64,000 bases of DNA from Opitutaceae bacterium (GCA_028691845.1 JAQUYL010000003.1:1-64000), one strand, 5' to 3'. Positions 45,328-57,774 are shown, numbered from the stretch's first letter. A program made the numbers and translations. Notes: a model not told the origin generated them from the letters alone.

Positions 45328-45466
45328 GGCTGTGAAATAGGCCGTCGCGTCAATTACTCAAGAATGCAAGCGAGTGTCTTCCGGCCTAATCGGCCCGCCC
45401 GATCCGGGCTTGTGTTTCGGGCTTCCCCGACCATCAGCTTGGCGGCGCCGCCTTCCCCCCCCTTCC

Positions 45467-45961
45467 ATGCCGCCCGACAAGCCGCTCAATCTCATCGCCG
45501 CCTGCGCGGAAAACCGCGTGATGGGCCGCCAAGGCAAGCCGCCCTGGCATATTCCGGAAGATTTCGCCTGGTTGCAGGAAAAGACGGCCGGCACAGTGGT
45601 GGTGCTGGGCCGTCTCACTTTCGCTGCCTGGCCCCGGGCCCGGCTCGACGGCCGCCGGCCGGTGGTCATCACCCGCGACCGGTCGTTGGCTGGCGGCGGA
45701 GTGCTCGTCGCGGACAGCGTGCCGAGTGCACTGGCGATCGCCCAGCGGCTGCCGGGTGAGATCATGGTCTGCGGTGGTCAGCGCGTCTTTGCCGAGACAC
45801 TCCTTCTCGCCCACCGCCTTTACCTGACACTGGTGCACGCAGAGATTCCCGGTGACGCCTATTTCCCGGAGTGGCGGCACCTGGCCTGGCGCGAAGTCTC
45901 GCGCCGCGAAAGCCACGACAGCCGCCACCGCTACACGTTCTTCGTGTTGGAGCGGTCCTGA
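45467..45961 (+). CDS. folA: Dihydrofolate reductase
   Basis: Reduces dihydrofolate to tetrahydrofolate with NADPH. The 164-residue protein has NLIAACAENRVMGRQGKPPWHIPEDFAW in its expected order, with the acidic proton donor in the IPED segment (residues 29-32), the adenine-phosphate loop VVVLGRLTF, and MVCGGQRVFAETL near the cofactor. The active-site Leu-Pro-Trp of most enzymes is Pro-Pro-Trp here. No thyA lies nearby. The last 31 nt overlap the end of the convergent DUF2892 gene. Confidence 0.92.
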   Translation: MPPDKPLNLIAACAENRVMGRQGKPPWHIPEDFAWLQEKTAGTVVVLGRLTFAAWPRARLDGRRPVVITRDRSLAGGGVLVADSVPSALAIAQRLPGEIMVCGGQRVFAETLLLAHRLYLTLVHAEIPGDAYFPEWRHLAWREVSRRESHDSRHRYTFFVLERS

Positions 45962-46179
45962 GCGTCAGCGGGCGGCGCCGGAGGAGCCTGGTCTTTGGAC
46001 GGCGGACAGGTGTTGATCCCGAACAACTGGTAGGGCGGACAATAGCCGATGATCGCCGTCAGTATCGGCAGCAGGCCCACCAGCCCCCACCAGCTCTTAA
46101 GGCGATATCCGATGGCGAGAATGACCAAACCAATGATAAGGCGAATTGCGCGGTCAACTGGTCCAACATTCTTCTTCAT
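45931..46179 (-). CDS. DUF2892 membrane protein (YgaP-like membrane part)
   Basis: An 82-residue protein with two hydrophobic helices and the DUF2892 pattern: start KKNVGPVDRAIRLIIGLVILA, centre WWGLVGLLPILTAIIGYCPPYQLFGINTC with two Cys, and a Pro-rich tail. It is like the membrane portion of rhodanese YgaP but has no rhodanese domain. Many bacteria carry it alone; the function is not settled. AGGAG lies 13 nt before the ATG. Its end overlaps folA tail-to-tail. Confidence 0.85.
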   Translation of the reverse strand: MKKNVGPVDRAIRLIIGLVILAIGYRLKSWWGLVGLLPILTAIIGYCPPYQLFGINTCPPSKDQAPPAPPADAQDRSNTKNV

Positions 46180-46251
46180 GGCGGTCAGTGACTCCTGATT
46201 GAGAAGCTATAGGATATCACACTTCCGCCAACATCAAACGTCACTGCCAAT

Positions 46252-46782
46252 TCACCCGGGACACCGCGCTGCATGGGCTTTTGCCATCTCGATATATCTC
46301 TCCGCGATGCGCCGCCCTTCGTGCCGTTCCTTCTCCGTCAGCGGGCGGATTACCTTCGCTGGAGTCCCAATCACCAGCGAGTCAGGCGGAATGACAGTGC
46401 CCGGGGTGACGAGTGCGTTGGCCCCCACGATGCTGCGTGCGCCGATGCGGGCCCCATTGAGGATGGTCGCGCCCATGCCGATGAGGCACTCGTCCTCGAT
46501 GGTGCAGGCGTGAAGGATGACCGCATGACCGATCGTGCAGTAGGCTCCGACCTCCGTGCCGGCCGCATCCGACAAATGCACTATCGTGAGATCCTGCACG
46601 CTAGTGCCCGGCCCGATGACAATGCGGTTGATGTCGCCGCGCAGGACGCAGCCATACCACACGTTGCTCAGCGGCCCCAGCGTCACATCTCCGACCACGG
46701 TTGCGTTGGGGGCCACAAAAGCGGCCTGTGTCATTTCGGGTGCCTTGCCCAGATGGCAAGCGAGTCTTTCCTGGATCGTCAT
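46252..46782 (-). CDS. Gamma-carbonic anhydrase-like hexapeptide protein
   Basis: A 176-residue left-handed beta-helix protein. Three His (in VHLSD and IGHAVILHACT) occupy the zinc-ligand positions of gamma carbonic anhydrases. The sequence NVWYGCVLRGDINRIVIG is typical of this group, and a C-terminal helix follows. Members of the group include true carbonic anhydrases and thioesterases or acyltransferases such as PaaY, so activity is unproven. The ATG at 46782 fits the usual start; the extended frame would add 43 unrelated residues. Confidence 0.88.
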   Translation of the reverse strand: MTIQERLACHLGKAPEMTQAAFVAPNATVVGDVTLGPLSNVWYGCVLRGDINRIVIGPGTSVQDLTIVHLSDAAGTEVGAYCTIGHAVILHACTIEDECLIGMGATILNGARIGARSIVGANALVTPGTVIPPDSLVIGTPAKVIRPLTEKERHEGRRIAERYIEMAKAHAARCPG

Positions 46783-46862
46783 GCAAAAGTTTCTCGCGCC
46801 GGACGGGCCGATGCGCAAGCTCGCCGTGCGATGGTCCAGGCTTCGCCCCTTCTGCCAGCCCC

Positions 46863-48195
46863 ATGGAAAGCCTCCTTCATGCCTTCCGCGGTCTGTCCGG
46901 TATCGCCGCACTGCTGTTCCTCGTCTGGCTGCTGAGCGACAACAGCCGCGCCATCTCCTGGCGCATCGTGGCAGCCGGCGTCACGCTGCAGTTTGTCTTC
47001 GCCTCGCTGGTGCTCTATTTCACCCCGGCGCGCGTCGCGATCGAGTGGGTCGGCGGCCGCTTCGTCGATCTGCTGGCCTTCACACAGGCCGGATCGATGT
47101 TTATGTTCGGGTCGCTGGCGGACCAATCGAAGCATGGCGCCGTTTTCGCCATCAGCATCCTGCCCTCGATCATCTTCTTCTCCGCGTTTTCGTCGCTGCT
47201 ATACTATCTCGGGATCCTGCAGAAGGCGTGTACGCCTTCGCCTGGGGCATATCGAAGGCCATGAAGCTCTCCTGAGCGGAAACGCTCAGCGCCTCGGCCA
47301 ACATATTTCTCGGCCAGACCGAGGCGCCGTTCCTGATCAAGCCCTATATGGCGGACATGACGCGCTCCGAGATCCTCACGATCATGACCGGCGGAATGGC
47401 CACCATTGCCGGTGCGGTGATGATTGCCTACATCAGTTTCCTCGGAGGTGACGACCCCGGCAGCAGGTGCTGTTTGCCACCCATCTGATCACCGCTTCGG
47501 TCATAAACGCTCCCGCCGGGCTCATGGTGTCGAAGATGATTCTGCCCCAGACCGAGGAGGTGAACCGCCGCCTTGACGTCTCCCGGGAGAGGATCGGCTC
47601 GAACCTGGTCGACGCGGTCTGCATCGGCACGACGGACGGACTCAAGCTCGCCGTGAATGTCGGTGCGATGCTTATCGCCTTCATAGCCCTCGTCGCCCTG
47701 TTCAACTCCATATTGGGCTGGATTGGCGCCGCGCACACGCTGACCGTCGGCGGCGTGCCCCTCTTCACCTACCCCGGCTGCAACGGCTGGATCGAACAGG
47801 CCACGGGCGGGACGTTCAAGACCTTCTCCCTGGAGTTTGTGTTCGGCATCATCTACGCGCCCATCGCCTGGCTCATCGGCATCGATTACGGCCACCTGCT
47901 TCAGTCCGGCCAACTGCTCGGCACGCGCACGGTGCTCAACGAATTCGTGTCCTTCCTCCATCTGGGCCAGATGAAGGCCAGCGGGGCCCTGACCGACCAG
48001 CGGACTATTGTCATCCTTACCTACGCGATGTGCGGATTCGCCAACATCGTGTCAATCGGCATCCAGATCGGTGGCATCGGGGCGCTGGCGCCCAACCAGC
48101 GTCAGAATCTCTCCGCCCTCGGCGTCAAGACCATGCTCGGCGGCACCATCGCCTGCTACCTCTCCGCCTGCGTCGCCGGCATGCTGACCCCGTGA
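46863..48195 (+). pseudogene. CNT-family nucleoside permease (NupC-like), broken
   Basis: Remains of a concentrative nucleoside transporter of about 440 residues. Three frame or stop lesions break it. The first part reads MESLLHAFRGLSGIAALL to YYLGILQK and then shifts near 47220, where one nucleotide appears to be missing before VVYAFAWGISKAMKLS. A TGA follows at about 47275 where the family has Gly. The third lesion near 47457 shifts the frame again between FLGGDDP and [19 protein letters not shown]. The final part (47467-48195) is intact to its stop. True decay and sequence error are both possible. Confidence 0.85.
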
Positions 48196-48225
48196 GGTCG
48201 AGCCGGAGCCCGCACCCGTCCACGC

Positions 48226-48600
48226 TTATTTCTTGTACCATCGGCCGCTGGGATCCTGGAGCCACACACCCGGCCGGCTGCCGGCGGCGATCTGGCGGGC
48301 GAACTCCCGCCCCACCGCATCAGCCGAACTACCGCTGCGGCGCGCCGTTTCGATGAAAACCACGTCGCGATCGGCGTTCTCGGCGCTCGCGGTTTGCCCG
48401 GCGCCGGATGCGGCCTTGCGCACCTCAAGATAGCCGCGGTTGTTCTCGCCTATCGCTTCAGACAGCTTGAGACGATCGATGGCCGGCACCCTCTCGCGCA
48501 TCCGCGCCTTGGCGTCGGACAGCGTGTCGGCCATGGCCGAACCAACGAACAGGGAGCCCAGCAGGATGAGCCACAGGAGGGAAAGGCTTCTTGAGTTCAT
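48226..48600 (-). CDS. ydbL: YdbL-like periplasmic protein (DUF1318)
   Basis: A 124-residue exported protein with a signal peptide (cleavage near SAMADT, residues 22-25) and the DUF1318 pattern: LSDAKARMRERVPAIDRLKLSEAIGENNRGYLEVR. In E. coli YdbL assists the YdbH-YnbE bridge between the two membranes. It overlaps the ynbE stop (ATGA), so it is coupled to it. The C-terminal part (FARQIAAGSRPGVWLQD...W) is typical of the family. Confidence 0.88.
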   Translation of the reverse strand: MNSRSLSLLWLILLGSLFVGSAMADTLSDAKARMRERVPAIDRLKLSEAIGENNRGYLEVRKAASGAGQTASAENADRDVVFIETARRSGSSADAVGREFARQIAAGSRPGVWLQDPSGRWYKK

Positions 48601-48800
48601 GACTTGGAGGGAGGAACGCTCACGGTTGAGGAATCACCATAGATGTCGGACAAAAGGCTGGAGACCGCCTGCTCCACCTTCACGTTCACGTCGACGGTAA
48701 TGCGGATGGGTTTGACCTCGATTGGCTCGGTTTTGATGCTCAGGCAGCCGGTCAGCAGCAGGGGTGGCAGCACGGCAGCGATAGCAAAGCGGCGTTTCAT
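48597..48800 (-). CDS. ynbE: YnbE-like outer-membrane lipoprotein
   Basis: A 67-residue lipoprotein with lipobox LLTGC (Cys at about residue 19), followed by LSIKTEPIEVKPIRITVDVNVKV and a Leu-rich stretch. E. coli YnbE is a small outer-membrane lipoprotein that stacks onto the end of YdbH to complete a lipid-transport bridge; the same strand-forming, alternating pattern is visible here. It sits between ydbH and ydbL in the same order as in E. coli, which makes the assignment strong despite its small size. Confidence 0.87.
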   Translation of the reverse strand: MKRRFAIAAVLPPLLLTGCLSIKTEPIEVKPIRITVDVNVKVEQAVSSLLSDIYGDSSTVSVPPSKS

Positions 48801-48844
48801 GGGTAGGTGGATGGCAGATTAGTCAACAGGCGACAAACAAAGTT

Positions 48845-50350
48845 TCATGGCCGCGCCGTGCCGACCTCCACGCGTGAGTCGAACCCCAGGTTGAGCAGCC
48901 GCTCCACCGGACCATTGATATTCACATCGAGCGAGACGGGGGCCCTGACCGATTCGTCCACTGGAGTTCCCGCCATGTGGAGCCGGGCGGACTGGCCGGG
49001 CGGCGCGTCTGCCGGATACACGTCGAGCCGCAGTTCATCGAGTCGCAGGCGCAGAATACCGCCCTCAATCTTGCTCAATACAGCATAGCTGGGATTGCCG
49101 GGGCTGAGCCCGCGGGTCAGGAGTCCCTTGGCGTTGAATTGCACCTCGGCGGCCACCCCGGGTGCGAGTCCGAACCAGCCGGTGCCGAGATGGATGCCGC
49201 CGGCGCCGATGCGGACAGGCAGGCGGCCATTGATGCGTCCGGCCGCCTGGGCCGGCACGTCGGGAGCCAACGCGAGCACTTCTTCAATGGCGAGCGATTC
49301 GGCAACCACCGTTGCGTCGAATTCGCCCCGCGCGGGTGAATAACTGAACGGCTCCGCCGCAAGCCGGCCACCCATCATCTGGAGGGCGAGCCGCGTCACG
49401 TCGATCCGGCTCCGGCCCTGCACTTCGAATTGCATGTCGAAATCGTTCAGCGCCACCCGGCCCGCCCGCATCTCGGCCACGTGCAGGGTCTGACCTGGGG
49501 CGGTTCTGAGCTGCGTTAGGTCGGTGAAAACCACATCCGCCTCCACGCCTTTGGCCATCGTTGTTTGGGAGGAGTTGCTGAACGCTCCTCCGCGCAGCTT
49601 CACCGCGGCCGCCGCTGCCGACTTGCCCGGCGCCAAGGTGCCTTCTGCCGTGCCGTCGATCTGCCCATCTATGCTCCACCCCTTCCCCGCCACCGGGACC
49701 ACTCGCCCCAGGAAATCCTGCCAATGCTGCAATTCGAAGTGGGCTATGGGGATGCGGAAAGACAGTTCCTGCGAAGAGGGCCGATAGTCTGCGTCGACTC
49801 GTACAGCCAGACCCGGTCCGTCCGCCGTCATCTGCCCGACCCACTGGCCTTCCGGTTGCATGGTGGCGTCCAGTTTGACCGTGAGTGCCTGCTCGATCCC
49901 CGGTGCCTGCACGACCAGTTGCCCATCGATCGATACCTCCTCTGCCGGCACGCTCGCCGGCAGCCTCGCGGTTGCGACTGTGGCAGTTGCCGGCAGGGGT
50001 TCATCTGCAGACATGGGATTGAGCGCCGCCACGTCCACAGGCACGCGCAAACCGGCTACGCTCACTCGACCGAGAGTCGGTGTCCACCAGTGCGGGCGCA
50101 CCACGCTCACCTGCCCGGCCGCCAGCGGCTGTCGCTGGAAGCGCAAGCCCACGTCATTGATCACAATCTGCCACAACGAGACAGCGCGCACGTCCAGGCG
50201 GATATCCTCGGCTCCCGCCGAGCGCAACGCCGTGCGCAGCGCCCAATCGGTCAGCGTCGCCCGCGCCCCATAAGCCGCCAGCGCACCCAAGGCCGCGCCA
50301 ACTCCCAGCCAAAACAGAATCCGGGACCAGTTACGTCGAGCAAACATCAT
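48845..50350 (-). CDS. ydbH: YdbH-like envelope lipid-transport protein
   Basis: A 501-residue AsmA-like protein with an N-terminal membrane anchor (residues about 9-28, ILFWLGVGAALGALAAYGA) and a long periplasmic stretch of repeated beta-strands ending LNLGFDSRVEVG. Homologues form a bridge that moves phospholipids between the inner and outer membrane, redundant with TamB and YhdP in E. coli. It is much shorter than the E. coli protein (about 880 residues), so the bridge would be shorter or the protein covers only part of it. The gene order ydbH-ynbE-ydbL supports the call. Confidence 0.82.
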   Translation of the reverse strand: MMFARRNWSRILFWLGVGAALGALAAYGARATLTDWALRTALRSAGAEDIRLDVRAVSLWQIVINDVGLRFQRQPLAAGQVSVVRPHWWTPTLGRVSVAGLRVPVDVAALNPMSADEPLPATATVATARLPASVPAEEVSIDGQLVVQAPGIEQALTVKLDATMQPEGQWVGQMTADGPGLAVRVDADYRPSSQELSFRIPIAHFELQHWQDFLGRVVPVAGKGWSIDGQIDGTAEGTLAPGKSAAAAAVKLRGGAFSNSSQTTMAKGVEADVVFTDLTQLRTAPGQTLHVAEMRAGRVALNDFDMQFEVQGRSRIDVTRLALQMMGGRLAAEPFSYSPARGEFDATVVAESLAIEEVLALAPDVPAQAAGRINGRLPVRIGAGGIHLGTGWFGLAPGVAAEVQFNAKGLLTRGLSPGNPSYAVLSKIEGGILRLRLDELRLDVYPADAPPGQSARLHMAGTPVDESVRAPVSLDVNINGPVERLLNLGFDSRVEVGTARP

Positions 50351-50427
50351 GAGGTCAGTGGATCATATTCGCGTTTGAAGCGCCATCCTGCGGAGGGGGC
50401 GCTCCCTGCCGTCGAGTTTCTCGCAGC

Positions 50428-52944
<2,517 letters not shown>

Positions 52945-53007
52945 GAAGGGAGGGGGAAAGGTTTCCGAATCAATCAAGTTTCATGCCCGCCCGCCCGGCG
53001 GTCACGA

Positions 53008-54819
53008 CTATTTTTGAAAGCGGCGTCTGAGTTCCCCGCGACTCAACTCGAAATGGGTCGGCCGCCCGGCCGGGCTGGCGTGCGGCTGCTGACAGGCAAA
53101 CAGTTGCGCAATCAATGCCAGTGCCTCCGACTCCCCCACGGTATCGGGCAGGCGAATGGCTTTTTGCGCCGCCAAACGAGCCAGTTCCTCGTTCGCAAGG
53201 TCCGCCCGTTTTTCGTCCAGGTGCCCTTCGCGAATAAGCCCAATCACATCGCGCAGGAAGTTCCCGGCGTCAGCCGAGTTGAGCCAGACCGGCACGCCCT
53301 CAATGCGGAAAAAATTTCGTCCAAACGCAGCCACATCGAAACCGTGCCGCTGCAGGAAACCGAGCCGGTCAAGAAGCAGGGCCGAGCTGATCGCGTCCAT
53401 CTCCATCGGCACGGCAAAGAGCAGACGCTGGCTCTCGACCGCACCCGCTTTGAATTGCGCCTGCAACCGCTCGAACCACACGCGTTCATGGGCGGCCCGG
53501 CGGTCGACAAACACCACGCCGGCCGGCGATTCGAACATTGCGTACTCACTGTGGGCCGTGCCCAGAAAGCGCCAGCCGGTAAGACGGGGCAGGCCTGTGG
53601 AGGGAAGCGGTGCCACTGAAGCGAGGGAGGTGGCCGCAGGGGCGTCCATCGGCTGGCGGGCCGGTTGAGGCGCAGCGACCGGGCCCGTCTCCGGAGAAGG
53701 TGAGACCGCGGCCACGGGGACGGGCAGGCTGGATCTTCCAAGCGATGGAGCCAGGGCGGACGCGGACCCGGTGTTTCCCGCTCCGCCTTCCCAGCTCGGC
53801 GAAGGCACCCGCGCAGCCGGCACGGTTGCAGGCTGTTCTCGCAATGCCTGCAGCACGGCACGGATCACGAAGCCGCGCACCAGACCCTCGGAACGGAAAC
53901 GCACCTCGCGTTTCGCCGGATGCACGTTCACATCGACGCCCGCTGGATCGAGTTCGAGAAACAAAACCGCTACCGGATACCGCCCCTTGGCCAGCGCGGT
54001 GGCGTAGGATTCGATGAGCGCGTAATTGAGCGTGCGGCTGTCCACCGGACGCCGGTTGACGTAGGTGATCATCTCGTGCCGCGTGGCCCGGCTCACGCCC
54101 GGCCGGCCGATGAGGCCGGTAAGCCGCAGGCCGTCCCCGGCGGCGGCGATCGGACGCAGATCCTGGGAAAATTGCCGCCCGAAAATCTCGTCCACCCTCT
54201 CCTCGAGCGTCGGGCAAACAGGCGATTGAAAGAGAATCCGCCCGTCCTCAATGAGTGTGAACGCCGTCCGGGGGCACGCCAGGGCATAGAGGCGCACGGT
54301 CTGGATGATGTGGGCGGATTCGGTGGCGTCGCTCTTCAGAAACTTGCGCCGCGCCGGCACCGCCTGGAAGAGATGCGACACGACGATGCGCGTGCCCGGC
54401 GCCACCCCGCATTCGCGCACGTGGACGAGTTTGCCCCCGTTGACCACCACCTCGGTGCCCGCGGCGGCGGCCGGCGGACGGGTCTGCATCTCGAAGCGCG
54501 CGACACTGGCAATCGACGGCAGCGCCTCGCCCCGAAAACCAAACGTGCCAAGCTGGTCAAGATCGACGGTCTCGACGATCTTGCTGGTCGCATGGCGTTC
54601 AAGCGCGAGCAATGCGTCGTCGCGCGTCATCCCGCCGCCGTTGTCCTCCACCCGGAGGTAGGACTGTCCGCCGTGCCGGAATTCCACCTCGAGGCGGGTG
54701 GCCCCGGCATCGAGGGCATTTTCGACCAGTTCCTTCACGACCGCAGCCGGCCGCTCGATCACCTCGCCGGCGGCGATCTGGTTAATGACACGGTCGGACA
54801 GGATGCGGATGGCGGACAT
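53008..54819 (-). CDS. mutL: DNA mismatch repair protein MutL
   Basis: Links mismatch recognition by MutS to strand cutting. The 603-residue protein has the GHKL ATPase domain (INQIAAGEVIERPAAVVKELVENALDAGA ordering, DNGGGM, GFRGEALPSIASV), a Ser/Pro/Ala-rich linker (about 335-420), and a C-terminal dimerisation domain. Nuclease-type MutL proteins carry DQHA-x2-E-x4-E; here the matching place reads DRRAAHERVWFE (residues 439-450), and the last motif reads SPAGRP instead of CPHGRP. This suggests a reduced or lost nuclease. The ATG at 54819 fits the family start MSAIRILSDRVINQI. Confidence 0.95.
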   Translation of the reverse strand: MSAIRILSDRVINQIAAGEVIERPAAVVKELVENALDAGATRLEVEFRHGGQSYLRVEDNGGGMTRDDALLALERHATSKIVETVDLDQLGTFGFRGEALPSIASVARFEMQTRPPAAAAGTEVVVNGGKLVHVRECGVAPGTRIVVSHLFQAVPARRKFLKSDATESAHIIQTVRLYALACPRTAFTLIEDGRILFQSPVCPTLEERVDEIFGRQFSQDLRPIAAAGDGLRLTGLIGRPGVSRATRHEMITYVNRRPVDSRTLNYALIESYATALAKGRYPVAVLFLELDPAGVDVNVHPAKREVRFRSEGLVRGFVIRAVLQALREQPATVPAARVPSPSWEGGAGNTGSASALAPSLGRSSLPVPVAAVSPSPETGPVAAPQPARQPMDAPAATSLASVAPLPSTGLPRLTGWRFLGTAHSEYAMFESPAGVVFVDRRAAHERVWFERLQAQFKAGAVESQRLLFAVPMEMDAISSALLLDRLGFLQRHGFDVAAFGRNFFRIEGVPVWLNSADAGNFLRDVIGLIREGHLDEKRADLANEELARLAAQKAIRLPDTVGESEALALIAQLFACQQPHASPAGRPTHFELSRGELRRRFQK

Positions 54820-54870
54820 GGCAGGGACGGATTCGGAAGCGTGCAAAATTCCGCGGCGGCGGCGAGCCTC

Positions 54871-56265
54871 TTAACGCGCCGGATCGTCGGGAGGCCGGGT
54901 CGGCGGTGGCGCGAGGAACAGGCTGGCCAGGTAGGTGACGCCGCGGAACGGCCGCAGCAACGACTCCCCCCTGATCAACGGCTCCACCGCCCCGGTCTTC
55001 TCCTTCAGGCAGGCCACCACCGGGAACAGGACAAGGGTGCTGACCAGCGTGACGCCAAAGAACACCTGAAAGGCGACGACGTCGACCGATGGCGCGGCGC
55101 CGCCCTTGAGAAAACCGCCCCACAGGACCGTCGCCACCCCGCCCATGAACGAGGTCAGTGCGGCGTGCAGCGCCACCGGCAGCGCCCGCTCCTGCTCGGG
55201 CAACAGCTTCGCCAGGTAATTCATGTTCGCGGCGTTCCAGCAGCCCGATCCCATTCCCATCAAGAAATACAGGATCCCCGGGACGGCGCCGATGCCCGCG
55301 CCGAAATGCAGGAGCCCCCACCACCCGACGGCCAGCAGCGCGTATAGGGCCAGCGAGAAGAGGAAGAACGGTCTCGCCCCGGTGCGGTCGATGCGGGTGC
55401 GCATGAAGGCGGTGCCGGCGATGACGCCGAGATACTGCATGATGGTGAAAAGGACAATCCGGGCGGGAGTGAGACCGGCTCCGGCCTTCAGGTAATACGC
55501 GGTGAAGGGCGACATCGGCGTGCTGATGACCATGAACCACACCGCCATCCACAGGTAATGGCGGAAGGAACCTCGGCGCAGCATAAGCCGGGGCGTCTCC
55601 ACCAAGACCTTGCGCAGGTCGATGGCCCCGGGCCGCGCCACGTCCGGCACGCGCACGAGGCAACGGTACGCCAGCCAAGCCCCCGCCCCTGCACTCAGAT
55701 ATTGCAGGGAAAACGCGGTATACGCAGGCAGGGCGGCGAACATCAGGGAGGAAACGCCCAGGGTCGTCACGCTGGCCAGGGCGCTCATCAGTTGATCCAT
55801 CGCAAAATACCGGCCGCGGACCGGCTCGGGCACCCACGCCAGCATCCACGCCACGATCGCCCCCACGCCGATGCAACGGCTGAGGTTGTAGCAGAACATC
55901 GCGGCGACGAAGGCGTAGATCGTCCAGACTGGGGGCACCGCGGGCCCCCAGACCGCCAGGACGACCGGCACGATGAGAAACCATCCGCGCAGTCCCCAGC
56001 CCAGCAGTGTCAGCCGCTTGAATCCGTAGCGCGGCAGCCACGCCGTCGCGACCACTTGCACGGGCGTCAGCAAAAACGTGAACGCATAGGCGAGCCCGAC
56101 CTGAAACGAACTCGCGCCGAGCTGCTCCATGAACAGCACCATCGGCGTGCCGATGCCGATCTGCCAGTTCAGCGCGTTGAAAAACGAAAAATGCAGTCCG
56201 TGCCGGTACGGATGGAGCTCCGGATCGTTTTTCTGCGTCGGAAATGGATTGAGCCGTTTAAGCAC
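54871..56265 (-). CDS. MFS transporter
   Basis: A 464-residue membrane protein with about 12 hydrophobic helices. It contains the loop GFKRLTLLGWGLRG and a second-half equivalent RIDRTGARPFFLF, typical of major facilitator proteins. The substrate is unknown. The start is taken as GTG at 56265 (MLKRLNPFPTQKND), supported by AAGG 8 nt upstream; a GTG at 56325 is also possible and would add 20 residues. It lies between mutL and argH on the same strand, about 50 and 110 nt away. Confidence 0.82.
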   Translation of the reverse strand: MLKRLNPFPTQKNDPELHPYRHGLHFSFFNALNWQIGIGTPMVLFMEQLGASSFQVGLAYAFTFLLTPVQVVATAWLPRYGFKRLTLLGWGLRGWFLIVPVVLAVWGPAVPPVWTIYAFVAAMFCYNLSRCIGVGAIVAWMLAWVPEPVRGRYFAMDQLMSALASVTTLGVSSLMFAALPAYTAFSLQYLSAGAGAWLAYRCLVRVPDVARPGAIDLRKVLVETPRLMLRRGSFRHYLWMAVWFMVISTPMSPFTAYYLKAGAGLTPARIVLFTIMQYLGVIAGTAFMRTRIDRTGARPFFLFSLALYALLAVGWWGLLHFGAGIGAVPGILYFLMGMGSGCWNAANMNYLAKLLPEQERALPVALHAALTSFMGGVATVLWGGFLKGGAAPSVDVVAFQVFFGVTLVSTLVLFPVVACLKEKTGAVEPLIRGESLLRPFRGVTYLASLFLAPPPTRPPDDPAR

Positions 56266-56373
56266 GAAGAATGCCTTGAGTGGAAGGCAGGGGAAAACTT
56301 GCGGAAGCAGGGCGGCCGGTCGCACTGGCCCGTGCTTCAGCGGAAATCGGCCCTGTGGACACCGCCCCGATGC

Positions 56374-57774
56374 TTAGGCCAGCATCTTCCTCCACCGAGC
56401 GAGCTGGCGGCCGAGCTGCGCGGGTCCGGGCATTCCTGTGCCGGCACGGCGGGTCATCGCCTTGGGCAGGTCAAATGCCTCTTTCCAGTCGGGCCCCAGG
56501 GAGGGATGCACTCTCCGCACCTGATCGGGCGGCAGGTCGCAGATCCGAATCGATCCCGCCTCGGCCAGCCGGACTAGCGCACCCACAGCATGATGAGCCT
56601 CCCTGAACGGCACCCCCTGGCGCACGAGGAAATCGGCCACATCTGTGGCCATCAAGCCGGGGTCGGACACTGCTGCGGCACATGTCTCGGTCCGGACCTT
56701 GATTCCGGCCACCGTGCCGGCAAGCACCTCGAGGCACAGCGCCGTCTGGTCATGACTGTCGAAAACCGGCGGCTTGTCCTCCTGCAGATCGCGATTGTAG
56801 GTAAGCGGCAGGCCCTTCACCAGCGTCAAGAGCGTATGGAGGTTGCCCTGCAGACGCGCCGACTTGCCCCGGATAAGCTCGAGCGAGTCAGGATTTTTCT
56901 TCTGCGGCATCAGGCTCGATCCGGTGCAGAAAAGGTCGGGCAGTTCGATGAACTTGAACTCGTGACTGGTCCACAAAATCAGATCCTCGGCGAGGCGCGA
57001 CAGGTGCGTCCCGATGAGGGCGCAGGCGGCCGTGAACTCGATGAACACGTCGCGGTCGCTCACTGCATCCATGCTGTTCTGGGTGACCCGCGGCCGGCCG
57101 CGGGAGTCGACAAAGCCCAGTGCTTTCGCAGTGAACTCTCGGTCGATGGGCAGGGTGGTGCCGGCGATGGCACCCGCCCCCAACGGACACCAGTTGGCAT
57201 GGTCAGACACCACGGCCAGCCGCTCCCGATCACGCTGCAGCATTTCCAGGTAGGCCAGGAAATGGTGCGCGAAAAAGACGGGCTGGGCGCGTTGCAGATG
57301 GGTGTAACCCGGAATCAACACGGTGCGATTGGCCGTGGCGACACCAAGGATGGCGCGCTGGGCGGAGGTGATCTTACCCTGCAGATCGGCGCAGGCGGCC
57401 TTGAAGTACAGACGCATGTCAGTCGCTACCTGGTCGTTCCGGCTGCGCGCCGTGTGCAGCTTGGCGGCAGCGGGCACCCGGCGCGTCAGCGCCTGCTCGA
57501 TGTTCATGTGCACGTCTTCGAGCTGGGTGCTCCACTTGAACCTGCCCGCCTCGATTTCGCGCCGGATCGCCTCGAGGCCGGCGTGGATATCCCGGTGCTC
57601 GCGGACGGTCAGCAGGCCCACATGCGCCAGCATGGCGGCATGGGCCTGGCTGCCGCGAATATCATAGGGAGCGAGTCGGCGGTCAAACGACACTGATTCG
57701 CTGAAACGCAGCATCAATTCGTCGGGGCCGGCGGAAAACCGCCCGCCCCAGGTTGCTTGCGCAGAACGGGCCAT
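56374..57774 (-). CDS. argH: Argininosuccinate lyase
   Basis: Splits argininosuccinate into arginine and fumarate, the last step of arginine synthesis. The 466-residue protein shows [21 protein letters not shown] at its start, [19 protein letters not shown], and the fumarase/aspartase family signature [12 protein letters not shown] with the catalytic Ser. Its length is normal. The ATG at 57774 is the usual start; the frame runs 345 nt further upstream without similarity. No argG is nearby. Confidence 0.96.
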   Translation of the reverse strand: MARSAQATWGGRFSAGPDELMLRFSESVSFDRRLAPYDIRGSQAHAAMLAHVGLLTVREHRDIHAGLEAIRREIEAGRFKWSTQLEDVHMNIEQALTRRVPAAAKLHTARSRNDQVATDMRLYFKAACADLQGKITSAQRAILGVATANRTVLIPGYTHLQRAQPVFFAHHFLAYLEMLQRDRERLAVVSDHANWCPLGAGAIAGTTLPIDREFTAKALGFVDSRGRPRVTQNSMDAVSDRDVFIEFTAACALIGTHLSRLAEDLILWTSHEFKFIELPDLFCTGSSLMPQKKNPDSLELIRGKSARLQGNLHTLLTLVKGLPLTYNRDLQEDKPPVFDSHDQTALCLEVLAGTVAGIKVRTETCAAAVSDPGLMATDVADFLVRQGVPFREAHHAVGALVRLAEAGSIRICDLPPDQVRRVHPSLGPDWKEAFDLPKAMTRRAGTGMPGPAQLGRQLARWRKMLA

